Origin: Chloranthus sessilifolius
Lineage: Eukaryota > Streptophyta > Magnoliopsida > Chloranthales > Chloranthaceae
Assembly (NCBI GenBank): GCA_021018995.1
Contig: CM037593.1
Location: forward strand, 34,919,810-34,983,809
Length of the DNA stretch: 64,000 nt
Direction of reading: 5' to 3'
A program made the position numbers and the translations under genes. Shown piece after piece: positions 1-10,615 of this stretch (the first letter of the stretch is position 1; every line of letters starts with the position of its first letter). The notes beneath the pieces were generated by a model. The model was given only the letters and a program-made list of their open reading frames with translations, had not been told where the DNA came from and did no database searches.

Positions 1-207
1 GTTTAGTTGTGCAGATATCCAGAGAAAATAAATTGAACAAGAAATATATAGAGAAACAACAAGTGAAATGAACAAAATATTTTATTATAAATAATCGGAA
101 AACAGACATGTGGACAACATCCCCCCTGGCTCAGGGGTATCCTCAACCCGTGTCGAGTGGAAGAGGAACTACAAGCCAGGGGGGGAAGAAAAGGGAAAAG
201 AGTGGGA

Positions 208-453
208 TCAAGGGGCTGGGGGTGGGGTGGTGGATGATGATGAGGATGACGGGGGGGAAGTAGCCGGTGACTCGGTCTTTTGCCTCTTCTTCTCCCTCCT
301 TAGGTTTTTCTTTTTCTCCTTGGCGAGGATTTTCTGGACCTCATCGTATTCATCCCGGAGAAATTGAAGAGGATAGGGCTCGATCGGTGGAGGTGGTGGT
401 GGCCAGACTGGGAAGAACTTTATAGGCAACTCGTGAGGTTTGTCGTCTGCCAT
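208..453 (-). CDS. Small proline-rich/basic post-pol ORF of element D (81 aa)
   Basis: The ORF begins at ATG 453-451 (MADDKPHELP...). It has a run of prolines (about residues 18-23), a charged Lys/Arg-rich middle that could form a helix, and a Ser/Pro/Thr-rich tail. It is not a recognised domain. It sits where Athila elements usually carry an envelope-like ORF, but it is far shorter and has no membrane segment or signal peptide. An upstream in-frame ATG would extend it to 534; I prefer 453 because the extension has no charged, ordered character. It lies downstream of the CGATAGG array, the same arrangement as ORF3 in elements A and B, but shows no clear sequence similarity to those proteins. 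Function unknown; it may be a remnant. Confidence 0.45.
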   Translation of the reverse strand: MADDKPHELPIKFFPVWPPPPPPIEPYPLQFLRDEYDEVQKILAKEKKKNLRREKKRQKTESPATSPPSSSSSSTTPPPAP

Positions 454-608
454 GAGTGGGGGCTTGGAAGAGCTGGGCAGGGTAGGGTGGAATGGATGTG
501 TAAGGACTGGACGAAGCGAATATTTAAGGTGCATGGGCGTTGGAATATGAAACGATGCAATAAAAGTGGCGGAGTCTTCGGGGCGTGGGAATTGAAAATG
601 AAGGGCGG

Positions 609-616
609 AAATATAG
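609..616 (-). promoter_or_regulatory. TATA-like box between the D internal array and its small ORF
   Basis: The minus strand reads CTATATTT about 155 bases upstream of the small ORF and about 165 bases downstream of the CGATAGG array. Being TATA-like in AT-rich DNA is weak evidence alone. It is listed because the array-TATA-ORF order recurs in element B. Confidence 0.3.
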
Positions 617-779
617 GGAGTGGCGGTCGCTGGGTGGGAATTGGAGCGTGGACTGCATGATGGGCTAAATTTAGGAGGAAAGATAAGTCAAGGAGGCATG
701 CGCCATAAATGCTGAAGCATTGAGAGAGGTTTAGGTAAGCATGAAATGCACAGGATAGGACCACCTGATCGCTACAGGT

Positions 780-1095
780 GTGAAAAATGATTTCGATAGG
801 ACGACGAGAATGGTGGCGATAGGTCAAGGTGTCCTATCGCAGACTTGGCAGTCAAAGCTTACAAAAGGTACAATTCGATAGGATCTCGACATGTGGAATC
901 TTCCATTCGATAGGTTGGAATTCGACGCAATTCGTCATTTCGATAGGTTCCGATAGGTACCCAGAACCTATCGAAAAGTTTCTGTTGCCTTATGTAATCT
1001 ATCGAGGGGTAGGTTTCACCTATCGTCAAAGCTCAGTGCCCCTCGAAAATGTCCAGAATCCTATCGAAATCATCAGCCGTCTTATCGAAGGGTTC
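780..1095. repeat. Array of TTCGATAGG motifs, internal copy (element D)
   Basis: About ten CGATAGG or CCTATCG units lie in about 300 bases, in both orientations, with irregular 10-50 base spacing and unrelated spacers. It is therefore an array of sites and not a tandem repeat. The same motif forms the array inside this element's LTR at 8325-8830. Confidence 0.85.
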
Positions 1096-1230
1096 TAAAA
1101 GCCAATAGTTGGATATTTGAGTGTAGTTCTCAGTCTCAGCATCCTGAAAATTTTCCTGCTAGGCTAGCCAGCACTTTATTGATACAAATAAATCACATAT
1201 TTTACATATGATACAAGCAAAAATCAGCTA

Positions 1231-2330
1231 TTAATCTGGAGGGTCTTGAAGATCAATGTTCTCCTCAAGCTCACAAATCTTGTCCACACACAGTTTGAGC
1301 CTCTGGCCATTGACCTTCATGACTCTACCATCTATAGGGTCCCTGACTTCAAGAGCTCCAAATGGGGAAACATGTACAACTATGAAGGGTCCATCCCATC
1401 TGGACTACAACTTTTCAGGAAAGAATTTTAATCTAAGATTGAACATCCACACCTTATCATTGGGTTTGAATTCCTTCCGTAGCAAATGTCTGTCATGGAA
1501 AGCTTTGGTCTTCTCTTTGTAAGTCTGAGCATTGGCGTATACTTCCAATCTAAGCTCCTCCAGCTCAGCTAACTGCAGTTTCCTATGTATACCAGCAGAG
1601 TTGAAATCAGAATTTATTGCTTTAATGGCCCAGTATGCTTTGTGTTCCAATTCAACAGGCAAATGGCATGCCTTGCCATAAACTAGTCTGAATGGGGGCA
1701 TACCGATGGGGGTCTTATAGGCAGTCCTATAAGCCCATAAGGCATCTGTCAATTTCATGGACCAGTCCCTCCTATCACTTCTCATAGTCTTCTCTAGAAT
1801 GCGTTTGATTTCTCTGTTGGAAATCTCTACTTGCCCACTGGTTTGTGGGTGGTAGGGAGTGGCTACCCTGTGGGTCACAGAGTACTTTTCCAGCAGCTTA
1901 TCAAAAGGTTTATTACAGAAGTGGCTTCCCCCATCACTAATGATGGCTTTGGGGATGCCAAACCTGGAGAATATGTTGTCTTTGAGGAATTTAATGACAA
2001 CTTTGTGATCGTTTGTCCTTGTAGCTATGGCTTCTACCCATTTAAACACGTAGTCCACAGCTATAAGGATGAAATTATATCCACAGGAGGGGGGAAATGG
2101 TCCCATAAAGTCAATACCCCAGACATCAAACAATTCGACCACAAGTATGGGCTGCAAAGGCATGAAATTCCTCTTAGTAATACTTTCCATCTACTGGCAT
2201 CGAGGACAAGATTTGCAATGTTGTCGGGCATCTTTGAACAGAGTAGGCCAATAGAAACCACTCTGAAGCACCTTCGCAGCAGTCTTATTACCACTGAAGT
2301 GGCCCCCATAAGCCTGTTCATGACTCATTG
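1231..2330 (-). pseudogene. Integrase of element D (Athila)
   Basis: Integrase would insert the cDNA into the genome. The minus strand shows the H-H-C-C zinc region (around 2330-2190, ending CKSCPRCQ then a stop), then the catalytic core: Asp in GIDFMG, Asp in ISDGGSHF, and Glu in [10 protein letters not shown]. The core ORF ends in a TAG at 1405 in the context EKL*SRWDGPF. The same frame reads on through a normal C-terminus (SRWDGPFIVVHV, later ENIDLQDPPD) to a TAA at 1231. The stop at 1405 is therefore a premature nonsense change in an otherwise complete reading frame. At least two other stops fall between RNase H and the zinc region. Confidence 0.87.
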
Positions 2331-2430
2331 TTAAAATGTGGTGGAACTCTGTTTCCGGTACACATCTTCGAATTACTTGGTCTGAACAATGCTTAAAAAG
2401 ATAAGGATCCTCTCATATATAGTGTCTGAT

Positions 2431-2946
2431 CTAGGAGAAAAACAAGTTTCTATCATTCTTGTTCCAATGTTGAGGGATCCTTTTCACAGCAAGGTAGTTC
2501 ACGATATTGGCAAACCAGGGCATACTGATCTCCACAGCAAACAGATGCTCATCTGGAAAAGAATCATTGATGGGCAGGCTCTCTGTTTCTACAACTTGGA
2601 TCCTTGACAGATGATCAGCAACTACATTTTCCACTCCCTTGTCTTTAATCTCCAAATGAAATTCCTGCAAAAGGAGAATCCATCTGATCAATCTTGCTTT
2701 GGCATCCTTCTTAGACAAGAGGTATTTCAAGGCTGAGTGGTCAGTGAACACAATGATTTTGGAACCCAACACATAAGATCTGAATTTTTCTAAAGCAAAG
2801 ACAATGGCTAACAGCTCCTTCTCAGTCATGGTATAATTCAATTGAGCATCAACCATTGATTTACTAGCATACGCCACCACACATGGTGCCTTGTCTCTTC
2901 TTTGTTCCAAAACAGCCCCTATAGCAAAGTCTGATGCATCACACAT
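2431..2946 (-). pseudogene. RNase H of element D
   Basis: RNase H degrades the RNA strand of the RNA-DNA hybrid during reverse transcription. Visible acidic motifs are [12 protein letters not shown], the Glu in [25 protein letters not shown] and VADHLSR, in the normal order for gypsy RNase H. The frame is shared with the RT fragment upstream, separated by a TAA at about 2978 in the context PIL*APDF, and with integrase downstream. This segment is intact, but it belongs to a broken polyprotein. Confidence 0.88.
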
Positions 2947-2976
2947 CAGCTCAAATGGTAAAGAGAAATCAGGGGC

Positions 2977-5426
2977 TTATAGAATAGGAGCTGTAGTGAA
3001 GGAAGTTTTTAGCTGCTCAAAAGCAGCCAAGCAGTCATCATTGAACTCAAAGGATACCTTTTGGCACAACAGGTGGCACAGAGGTTTGGTGATTTTGCTG
3101 AAGTCCTTAATGAATCGCCTATAAAACCCAGCATGGCCCAGAAAAGACCTGACTTGTTTGAAAGTTTTGGGAGGGGGCAGATGGGAAATTAAGTCAATCT
3201 TAGCCTGATCAACCTCTATTCCCTTGTGAGAGACCACATGTCCAAGGACAGTGCCTTGAGTCACCATAAAATGACTATTTTCCCAACTTAGGACCAGGTT
3301 GGTCTCCTCACACCTCTGCAACACAGAACTGAGATGGTGCAGGCATTGGCTAAAATCATCTCCGTAAATAGAGAAATCATCCATAAAGATCTCCAAAAAC
3401 TTGTCAATCATATCAGAAAAAATGGCATACATGCATCTTTGGAAAGTGGCAGGTGCATTGCACAGCCCAAATGGCATCCTCTTGTATGCAAAGGTCCCAA
3501 ATGGGCAAGTGAATGTGATTTTTCCTGGTCTTGGGGGTAGACAGGGATCTGATTGTACCCTGAATATCCATCAAGGAAACAGTAATATACCTTGTCTGCC
3601 AGATTGTCCAAAATTTGGTCTATGAAGGGCAATGAGAAGTGGTCCTTGCTGATTTTTTCATTGAGCTTTCTGTAATCGATGCATACTCTCCAACCAGTGG
3701 TCTGTCTGGTTGGAATCAGCTCTCCTGAATCTGCTTTCACAACTGTGATGCCAGATTTCTTGGATACTACCTGGGTAGGTGCCACCCATTGAGAATCCGA
3801 GATAGGGTATATGATGCCAGCATCGAGGAGTTTGACTACCTCCTTCATCACAACTTCCTGCATGTGAGGGTTGAGTTTTCTCTGCATCTCTCGAGAAGGT
3901 TTAGCACCTTCCTCAACATGAATCTTATGCAAGCACACAGCAAGATTAATCCCTCCTAAGTCTGCAATGGTCCATCCTATTTCCCTTCTATGCCTTTTTA
4001 GCACACCAAGTAGTTCTCTTTCTTGCTCAATGGTGAGGGAAGATGAGATTATCACAGGTAATTTGTTGTTATCACCTAAAAAGGCATATTTCAAAGCTTT
4101 CGAAAGTTGCTTTAACTCCACCTCTAGGGGGCTGATGAGGGAGGGCAATAGGGGTGTTTTGGAGGGGGGTGGAAGAGCCAACAGAGCAGGCTTCCATGGA
4201 TGGAGCTTTGCTAGTTCTGCTCTGGAAGAGACAAGTTGTACATGCTCAATTTCAGAGGTGAGAGCCTTTTCTACCTCTGGTTCCTTCCATACTTCAGCTA
4301 GCTCATTAGACCATTCCTTACCATGCAACAGCATATTTACATTTTCTTGTACAACCTCATCTATTATATCTAAAGAAAAACAACCCTCATTAGGATGAGG
4401 TTGATTGGCTGCATTATAGACATTCAACTTGACCTTCATATTTCTAAATGACATTTCCATTATTTCAGACCTGCATTGAATACAATCATTAACTATGGCC
4501 AAAAAGGGTCTGCCTAGGATCACAGGTATGGAGGTGGCATTCTTACCTGGTTCCATATCCAGCACCAAAAAGTCAGTAGGATAAAAGAATTTATTAACTC
4601 CCACCAAAACATCCTCGATTATTCCCACAGGTTTCCTTTCAGATCTGTCAGCCAGCGATAGAACAACATGTGTGGACTGTAATTTGCCTAAACCCAGCTT
4701 CTCATATACTGAATATGGAAGCAAATTTACATTGGGTCCTAGATCTAATAAGATTTTATCAATGGTATGATCCCTAATGATACAGGAGATGGTGGGGAGT
4801 CCAGGGTCTTGAAGTTTGGGGGGAGTTGCAATGGACAGGACATGCTTAACTTTTTCTGCTGAAAAGACTTTCTTTGATAGGTGTGTCCTAGACTGTCTTT
4901 TATGGGTGCACAGGTCTTTTAAGAATTTGGCATAGGCTGGGACTTGTTTAATGGCATCAAGTAAAGGCAGATTGATCTTTACTTGTTTGAAAGTCTCTAT
5001 TATTTCCTCAATTTTACCTTGCCATTTGTCAAAAGGGGAAGGTGCCTGTAGTGCCTTAAGAAATGGCAAGTGTGGGGGTGCTACCTCACTTGCAGCCTTA
5101 GCCAATGGGGTCTCTTTCTTTCTTATTTTTTCTTTTCTTTGAGGATCCATATCATCCTCTTTATTGACAATTGGTTGCTCCTGCAGGTCCACCACTGGTG
5201 GCCTTTGTTGTGTTTTAAAAGAAATCACTCCATTCTCATCCTCCAAGGGTCTCACAGGCTCACAGCCCACTTGATTGTCCACTAGCCTACCACTTCTCAA
5301 AGTTGTCACAGATTTGGCTTCCTCATAGGTGGAGGAAACTTCACCCACTACAAACTGTCTTCGTGGATTATCCTGTGGTTGGCTAGGTAGCATTTCTCCC
5401 TCTCTCCTAGTCAGAGCATCAGACAA
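2977..5426 (-). pseudogene. Protease and reverse transcriptase of element D
   Basis: The 672-residue minus-strand ORF starting at 5426 covers the gag/protease linker, an aspartic protease (DLGPNVNLLPYSVYEKLGLG, followed by a conserved ILGRPFLA) and the N-terminal half of RT (VCIDYRKLNEK). A frameshift near 3410-3480 moves the rest of RT into the next frame, which begins MPFGLCNAPATFQRCM and holds the catalytic FMDDFSIYG. The protease motif reads DLG where D-S/T-G is usual, a change often seen in Athila copies. The upstream junction with gag is one in-frame stop at 5436. The domain order PR-RT-RH-INT is that of Ty3/gypsy. Confidence 0.9.
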
Positions 5427-5435
5427 CTGGCCAAG

Positions 5436-6676
5436 TTAGTCCTCTATCTTTTTTATGCTTTGGTTGTGAGAGTACACAATTTGGGTTAAGGTGTTCAAGT
5501 TCTGCAATGAAGATAGAACTTGTTCCTCAAAAGATGGTGTTCTCACGGGTGGAGGAGGTGCAGCTTGCTGCACAGGAGGAACTACAGGTTGGGACATGGT
5601 TTGCTGATATTGAGGTCTTGGGGCATAACCTTCTCGATAGGGCTGAGTATTTCTGTAGGGTATGGGTCTTTGGGCTATCGCTTCGGCCGGGTATCCATCT
5701 TGTCTCCACCTCAGATTCGGGTGGTTTCTCCATTGATACCCAGCAGCAGGCTGCTGTCCATAAGACTGAGCTGCAACCACATGCTTTGTTATAAAATCAG
5801 GAAATTAGTCAACAGATGGGCATTCTTCCAAGGGATGAGCAGGGGACTTACATATGGCACATGCCTCCTCCACTCTAGCAGCCACAGGTGACTGCATTGC
5901 TCCCATCAGCCTATCAAATTTCAGAGTTAAGCTGTCCACTTTCCTTTCCAACTCACTTGGCACACTCACTTCATATATCTTTCCTCTTAAGGTGTTCTCT
6001 TTCATCAATTTAGGAGGCTCTAGATCTCTTGCTAAGGTTTTCCTTTGCATAGAGTTCTCACTGATGATGTCAAAGAGCTCCCATGCCTCTTCAGCAGTTT
6101 TATGGAGATAGGTGCCACCACAGGAGGCATCTATCATATCTCTGCTTTTAACATCAATCCTCTGGTAAAAGCTTTGAACTAATTGTCATTCAGAGATTTG
6201 ATGGTGGGGCATTTCTTGAGGAGTTCCTTAAATCTCTCCCATGATTGATGAAAGTCTTCAGTTAGATCTTGGGTAAAAGAGATGATACCCTTCCTCAACT
6301 GACTGATTTTTGACATAGGAAAGAATTTGACCAAAAACTGACATTGGAGATCACTCAAGGACTGAATACTGTTAGGTGGAAGCATGGACAACCAGGTCCT
6401 GGCTCTGTCCTTTAATGAAAAGGGAAAGAGTCTCATCCTGGTGGCCTCCTCCCCCAAACCTATGATGTTGAAGGTGGTGCACAGTCCTAAGAATTTGTCT
6501 ATATGCTTATAAGGATCCTCCTTGGTCAGGCCATGAAATGAGGGCAACATCTGAATGATGGAAGATTTAATTTCATAGTTTCCTTGAGTAGCAGGGTACT
6601 GAATGCAGAAGGGAGAATTGTAAATCTCTGGTGCGTTAAATTTCTTGAGAGTTCGAGGCTGTTGTTGCTCACCCAT
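5436..6676 (-). pseudogene. Gag of element D (Athila)
   Basis: Capsid-type protein that would form the virus-like particle. The core reads around YEIKSSIIQMLPSFHGLTKE, then DPYKHIDKFL, WLSMLPPNSI and QLRKGIISFTQ. A single zinc-knuckle-like cluster CAICKSPAHPLEECP lies near 5840-5880. I took ATG 6676-6674 (MGEQQQP) as the start; the open frame reaches 6850 without a convincing earlier ATG. There is a frameshift near 6140-6179, and stops at 5805 and 5436. Downstream the frame passes into the protease ORF, so gag and pol were one polyprotein. Confidence 0.85.
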
Positions 6677-7090
6677 TTCAATAGATTCAATTTCAACAGC
6701 TATGGATGTAGTTGGTCTGGATCTGAGAAGTCTTTCAACCTCTGGATTTAATGGAATAATCTGAGGTTGCAGAGTTCTTCTACCAAACATACAACACCCA
6801 GGTTCCGAATGCAGAACAGATCCAAACACACAACAAAATGAATCAACCAAAAAAAATTTTTAACTATTCTAACAAAAATTATCAACAGATCTGAAAAATA
6901 ACAGGGGAGTAGAGGGATGCAAACAACAGAGCAATCTCCAGCACGATTCTCCTCTCACTGGTAGCCTTAGATCTGATGAACTGCACACAAACTACTGAAA
7001 AACAATACAACTTACAAATGCAGTTAGTAAAATCAAACAAAAACTACAAATCTATGATCAAAACTTAGATCTATTAATTTCTAAACTGCC

Positions 7091-7108
7091 TCCCCGATAG
7101 CGGCGCCA
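7091..7108 (-). other. Primer binding site of element D (Asp-tRNA type)
   Basis: The minus strand reads TGGCGCCGCTATCGGGGA, six bases from the end of the LTR. It matches the 3' end of plant tRNA-Asp except for about three positions, as is usual for Athila. Confidence 0.85.
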
Positions 7109-8105
7109 AAAACTTGTTGGGGTGTTTGCCTACCCTCAAATGAGGGTCTAAAATCATCAATAAAACTAGGTAGACACACTCATACAGACCTGCAAGTACT
7201 CAGGATCTGTTGTAGTAAGCTTTAAAAGAATGGTAAGGGAATGTCCACAGGGAGGCTGATTAGAAATATGATAAATCTCTATATCCATAAGAGATCTGGC
7301 ACTCTAGCTATCACTAATTTAGTTAAAAGACAGGGGAGAGGTTTGAAATGAGTTGTCACTTAAACTAAACTACAATTAAAATGCAGATTGTCTTAGATCG
7401 AATCTGGAGCCTCAGATCTTGGAGATCCCAGGGTATAAATTCCACTCCAAATCATAAGATCCACCTGGTCTTAAGGCTATAATCTGTCCACTTTAATAGT
7501 TACAGACCATCCTAGAGACTTTATCGAATCCATAGATTGCAATGGATGAATCCAATTGAGGCCTGAGCTTAGATTTACCTTAATGTTATGATCTGTCCAC
7601 TTTAATGGTCCCAAACCATCCTATAGATCTCCTACAAAACCAGAGCCTCAATAAGAACAATTAAAACCACTACAGATGCTGCAATTTTTAGGTCACAGAT
7701 ATAGGAAATTACAGGGATATCAGATCCAGAGAATTCAGATGATATCCAAGAGGTCTACCAGTTAAGTGGGTAAGCTGATCAAGCAACTCCTCTACACAAA
7801 TCCGATCGAGCACCAAAAGGAATCAAAAGAGCTTTAGATCTAATTAAAACTTTGAAAATAACATTTACATTGCAAACAAGGTCACTCTTACAATGGAATG
7901 CTCTCAGATCTGTAGTCTGTGCAGCAATTACCCCAGCAACACTCTTAACCTTACCCAATTACAGATCTAACTCACTCCTTGCTGCTCCTAGGGGTTTAAC
8001 CAACCATGGTTGGGCTAAAGGAGGGAAAATGGAATCTCGCTGCAAGCTCTGATCTCTGAAAAATTACTCAGAATTTCGATCCTCCCCAATGGCAATTGGG
8101 AATCT

Positions 8106-8115
8106 CTATATATAG
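8106..8115 (-). promoter_or_regulatory. LTR TATA box, element D
   Basis: CTATATATAG lies on the transcribed side of the CGATAGG array, about 200 bases downstream of its last motif when read on the minus strand. This is a plausible U3 promoter. Confidence 0.5.
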
Positions 8116-8324
8116 CTTTCCCTCTTATTTTTCCTGCCAAAAATCCCTTCTAGAAGGTCGTCAGAGTTTGTTAGGATTCTGTTAGAGCACGTGAGTCGGT
8201 TAGGGCTTTCTAGGGCATCTTCTAGAACCTCGCACCGGTCACCAAAGTGCCTCGGGTTGCCTGCAGCAGGTCATTGAATCACCACGTGTGCACAGCTGAA
8301 TTTCTGAGAAGTTCTACACACGAT

Positions 8325-8830
8325 TTCGACAGGTTGGAGAAGCTTCCAATAGGTTGAAAAGAGCTTTTTGGTCCTTTCTCTAGGTTCTCAGAACTGTTCG
8401 ATAGGTTCAAATAGGATAAGCCTTCACTTAGAGTTCCAGCCTTCTCAGCCTTTGGTTTGGAGTATTCGACAGGTTGGAGAACCATTTCGATAGGTTCCTT
8501 TCTGCATGCTATCCCTTCGATAGGATTGCTCTTACTCCTATCGAAAGACTCAATCACCATTCGATAGGTTCTGTTCCAGCACTCTCATCTCGATAGGTTC
8601 AAGCATCATTCGATAGGTTCCTTTTACGCTTCAGGTAGGCTTTCGATAGGATGGTTTCTTCATTCTTTTCAGCTGCTCGATAGGTTCTTGGATCCTATCG
8701 AACTGTTCTATCCGCACGAATTCATCCTTCTTCTGCCTTCTGATCCTATCAAATCCTTCTCAATTGCACGAATCATTCCTTTCTTTGCTTTCAGCTCATA
8801 TTGAACTCTTCAGGTGACCCATCGATAGGA
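8325..8830. repeat. Array of TTCGATAGG motifs in the LTR of element D
   Basis: About eleven exact CGATAGG/CCTATCG units plus variants (CGACAGG, CAATAGG) are spread over 500 bases in both orientations, mostly as TTCGATAGGTT. Spacers are unrelated. It lies upstream of the TATA box on the coding strand. Confidence 0.85.
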
Positions 8831-9200
8831 CGTTTTCAACCTATTCTCACTTTCTTCACTTTGTCCTGTTGTAGCCACGCGCTCCAAGGGTTCAATGATG
8901 TGCTACCCTTGGCTGCTGAGTTCGTCCTGTGCTGAGAGATGGCTCCTTGTTGAGTATTCTTGAGTGTTTTTCTTCATTAGTATCTTCTTTTATTGTTGTC
9001 TACAAAATACACTTGACAAGGGCTTATTAGTGTACTCACAGGTCTATCAATGGTCAGGTTATAGGGTGAAAAGTGGCATTTTTCACCACTTAACAACCAT
9101 CTGATTTAAAGTTCATCATCTATAGACCCTTAATCGATAAGATTGGCACGAAATAAAATCTTTAGCACATGTCATGGGCATGAATTAGAGAGATCTAAGG

Positions 9201-9643
9201 TAGGATTGGTATTGTGTGTTGGGCAGCTATCAGCACATGTCTATTTACAAATACACACACTGTATATTTATTTATTTATATAATTTTAGAATGACAGTGA
9301 CAGAAATTGTCTTTGGTCAAATAAAGTCTTGGGTCCGGGTTTGGAGTCGCCCATGCTCGGCCACAAGTTTGATTGAATCAAGTTAAGATTTCAGCACAGA
9401 TTTTGGTACAGGCTCGAGTTCAATTTTGCGTTTAGGTGCACCAACCCACTTAATTAATAATGTAGTATTTATTATTTATTTACTATAAATACACACAAAG
9501 AATATATATATATATGTTGAATGAGAAAGTAGGATCTTAAGCCATACTACTGGCAAGGTCTGACCAAGGTCAAAATGATCAAAGTAGTTGCTTCTTCATC
9601 AAATGTCAACGATTCAACGTTAACAAAAGTCAGGATTGTTACA
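9201..9643 (+). repeat. Dispersed repeat 'H', copy 1
   Basis: Direct copy of 14709-15136, starting TAGGATTGGTATTGTGTG and including GCTCGGCCACAAGTTT and a short TA run. Colinear, with indels. No coding capacity; probably the remains of a retroelement. Confidence 0.75.
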
Positions 9644-10615
9644 TTCTTCCCTCCTTATAAGATTTTCATCATTGAAAATTAGTCATATGACTATAGTCAA
9701 ATGCTACCTTTTGATTCAAATTGACAAAACAGGTGATGGATATCATGTTTCGTGTTTATGATGGATATCATGTTTCGTGTTAAATTTTTTTTATTTTTTA
9801 TTTTTTATTTTTTATTTTTTGACTTTAAAGATATTTATGTCTTGGTCTTCAAATCAGACGGCTAAGATGGTATTTCACATGACACAGATCCCAAAATTAG
9901 AAAAAATATTCTTTTTAACTATGTGCCATGACACAAATCTTGTGTGCAAGTTTTAGTCCCACCTCTAGTCACATTGAGATTAGATTACCTAAAACTCAAG
10001 TTATTATTTTTATTTATTTATTTACTTAATCTACCTTAAATAATTAATTTAATTATTTTTGCATCATGACATGATTCTCTCTTAATAATAATAGAAGTCG
10101 ACTTAAATTCATCCATCCATATAACAGTCTCAACTTTTTATCGAATATTCACTTGATTTTTTAATTCTTTGAATTTATTATTGAATCTTTCTCAAATTTC
10201 TCGAATTAAACCAAACTATCACCCACATTGAATGATTACCAAGTCGAAATTTGGTTACTGTGGTCTCAACTACCTTCAAATGCTAGTCAACATGTAGATC
10301 GTGGTTCAGGAGTTCAATAAAGGGGCACGTTGGAATTAAAATCAATATATGTGTTTTCAAAGGTTTTCTACATTGTCATTAGTTATAAATTTTTCTCAAC
10401 TCTTTAAATTTCTCTTGTATAAACTTTTAGCTCTAAGAACTATAAGTCCTCGATTCTCAAGTATCTAATTAACCTATGATCTTCAGGAGTCAGTTCTATT
10501 ATAAACATCTAAGTTCTTCGTCCGTATTACTCTTCTTAATCATACTCTATAATCCTCACAATAGGATTTTACTTAATTGAACTACATAGTCCTCAGGTGA
10601 ATTCGAGTCTAGAGT
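9644..10615. other. AT-rich stretch without recognisable genes
   Basis: Low-complexity T-rich DNA. A tandem duplication containing GATGGATATCATGTTTCG lies at 9734-9781 and TTTTATTTT runs lie near 9787-9820. By position it would be the internal region of degraded element G, but no gag or pol motif could be read. Confidence 0.5.

Larger units (their letters stand above)
1..9095 (-). mobile_element. Athila-type Ty3/gypsy retrotransposon 'D', 3' LTR outside window
   Basis: Read on the minus strand, the order is LTR (9095-7115), primer binding site, gag, protease, RT, RNase H, integrase, a CGATAGG motif array and a small proline-rich ORF. The 3' LTR must lie left of base 1. The Asp-tRNA-type PBS, the FMDDF reverse transcriptase box and the gag and protease style match the non-chromoviral Athila lineage as I know it. 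No chromodomain is seen. Gag-pol carries about two frameshifts and many stops, so this copy cannot make its own proteins. Confidence 0.88.
7115..9095 (-). repeat. 5' LTR of element D (about 1.98 kb)
   Basis: The plus strand begins TGTTGGGGTG at 7115 next to the PBS, and the far end is taken at ...CACTTAACA (9095), which gives TG...CA ends. The right edge is inferred because the partner LTR is outside the window. It holds a palindromic TATA (8106-8115) and the CGATAGG array. No target duplication can be tested. Confidence 0.7.

Noticed and set aside
1831..2334. 167-residue plus-strand ORF
   Set aside because: Shadow of the integrase coding strand of element D.
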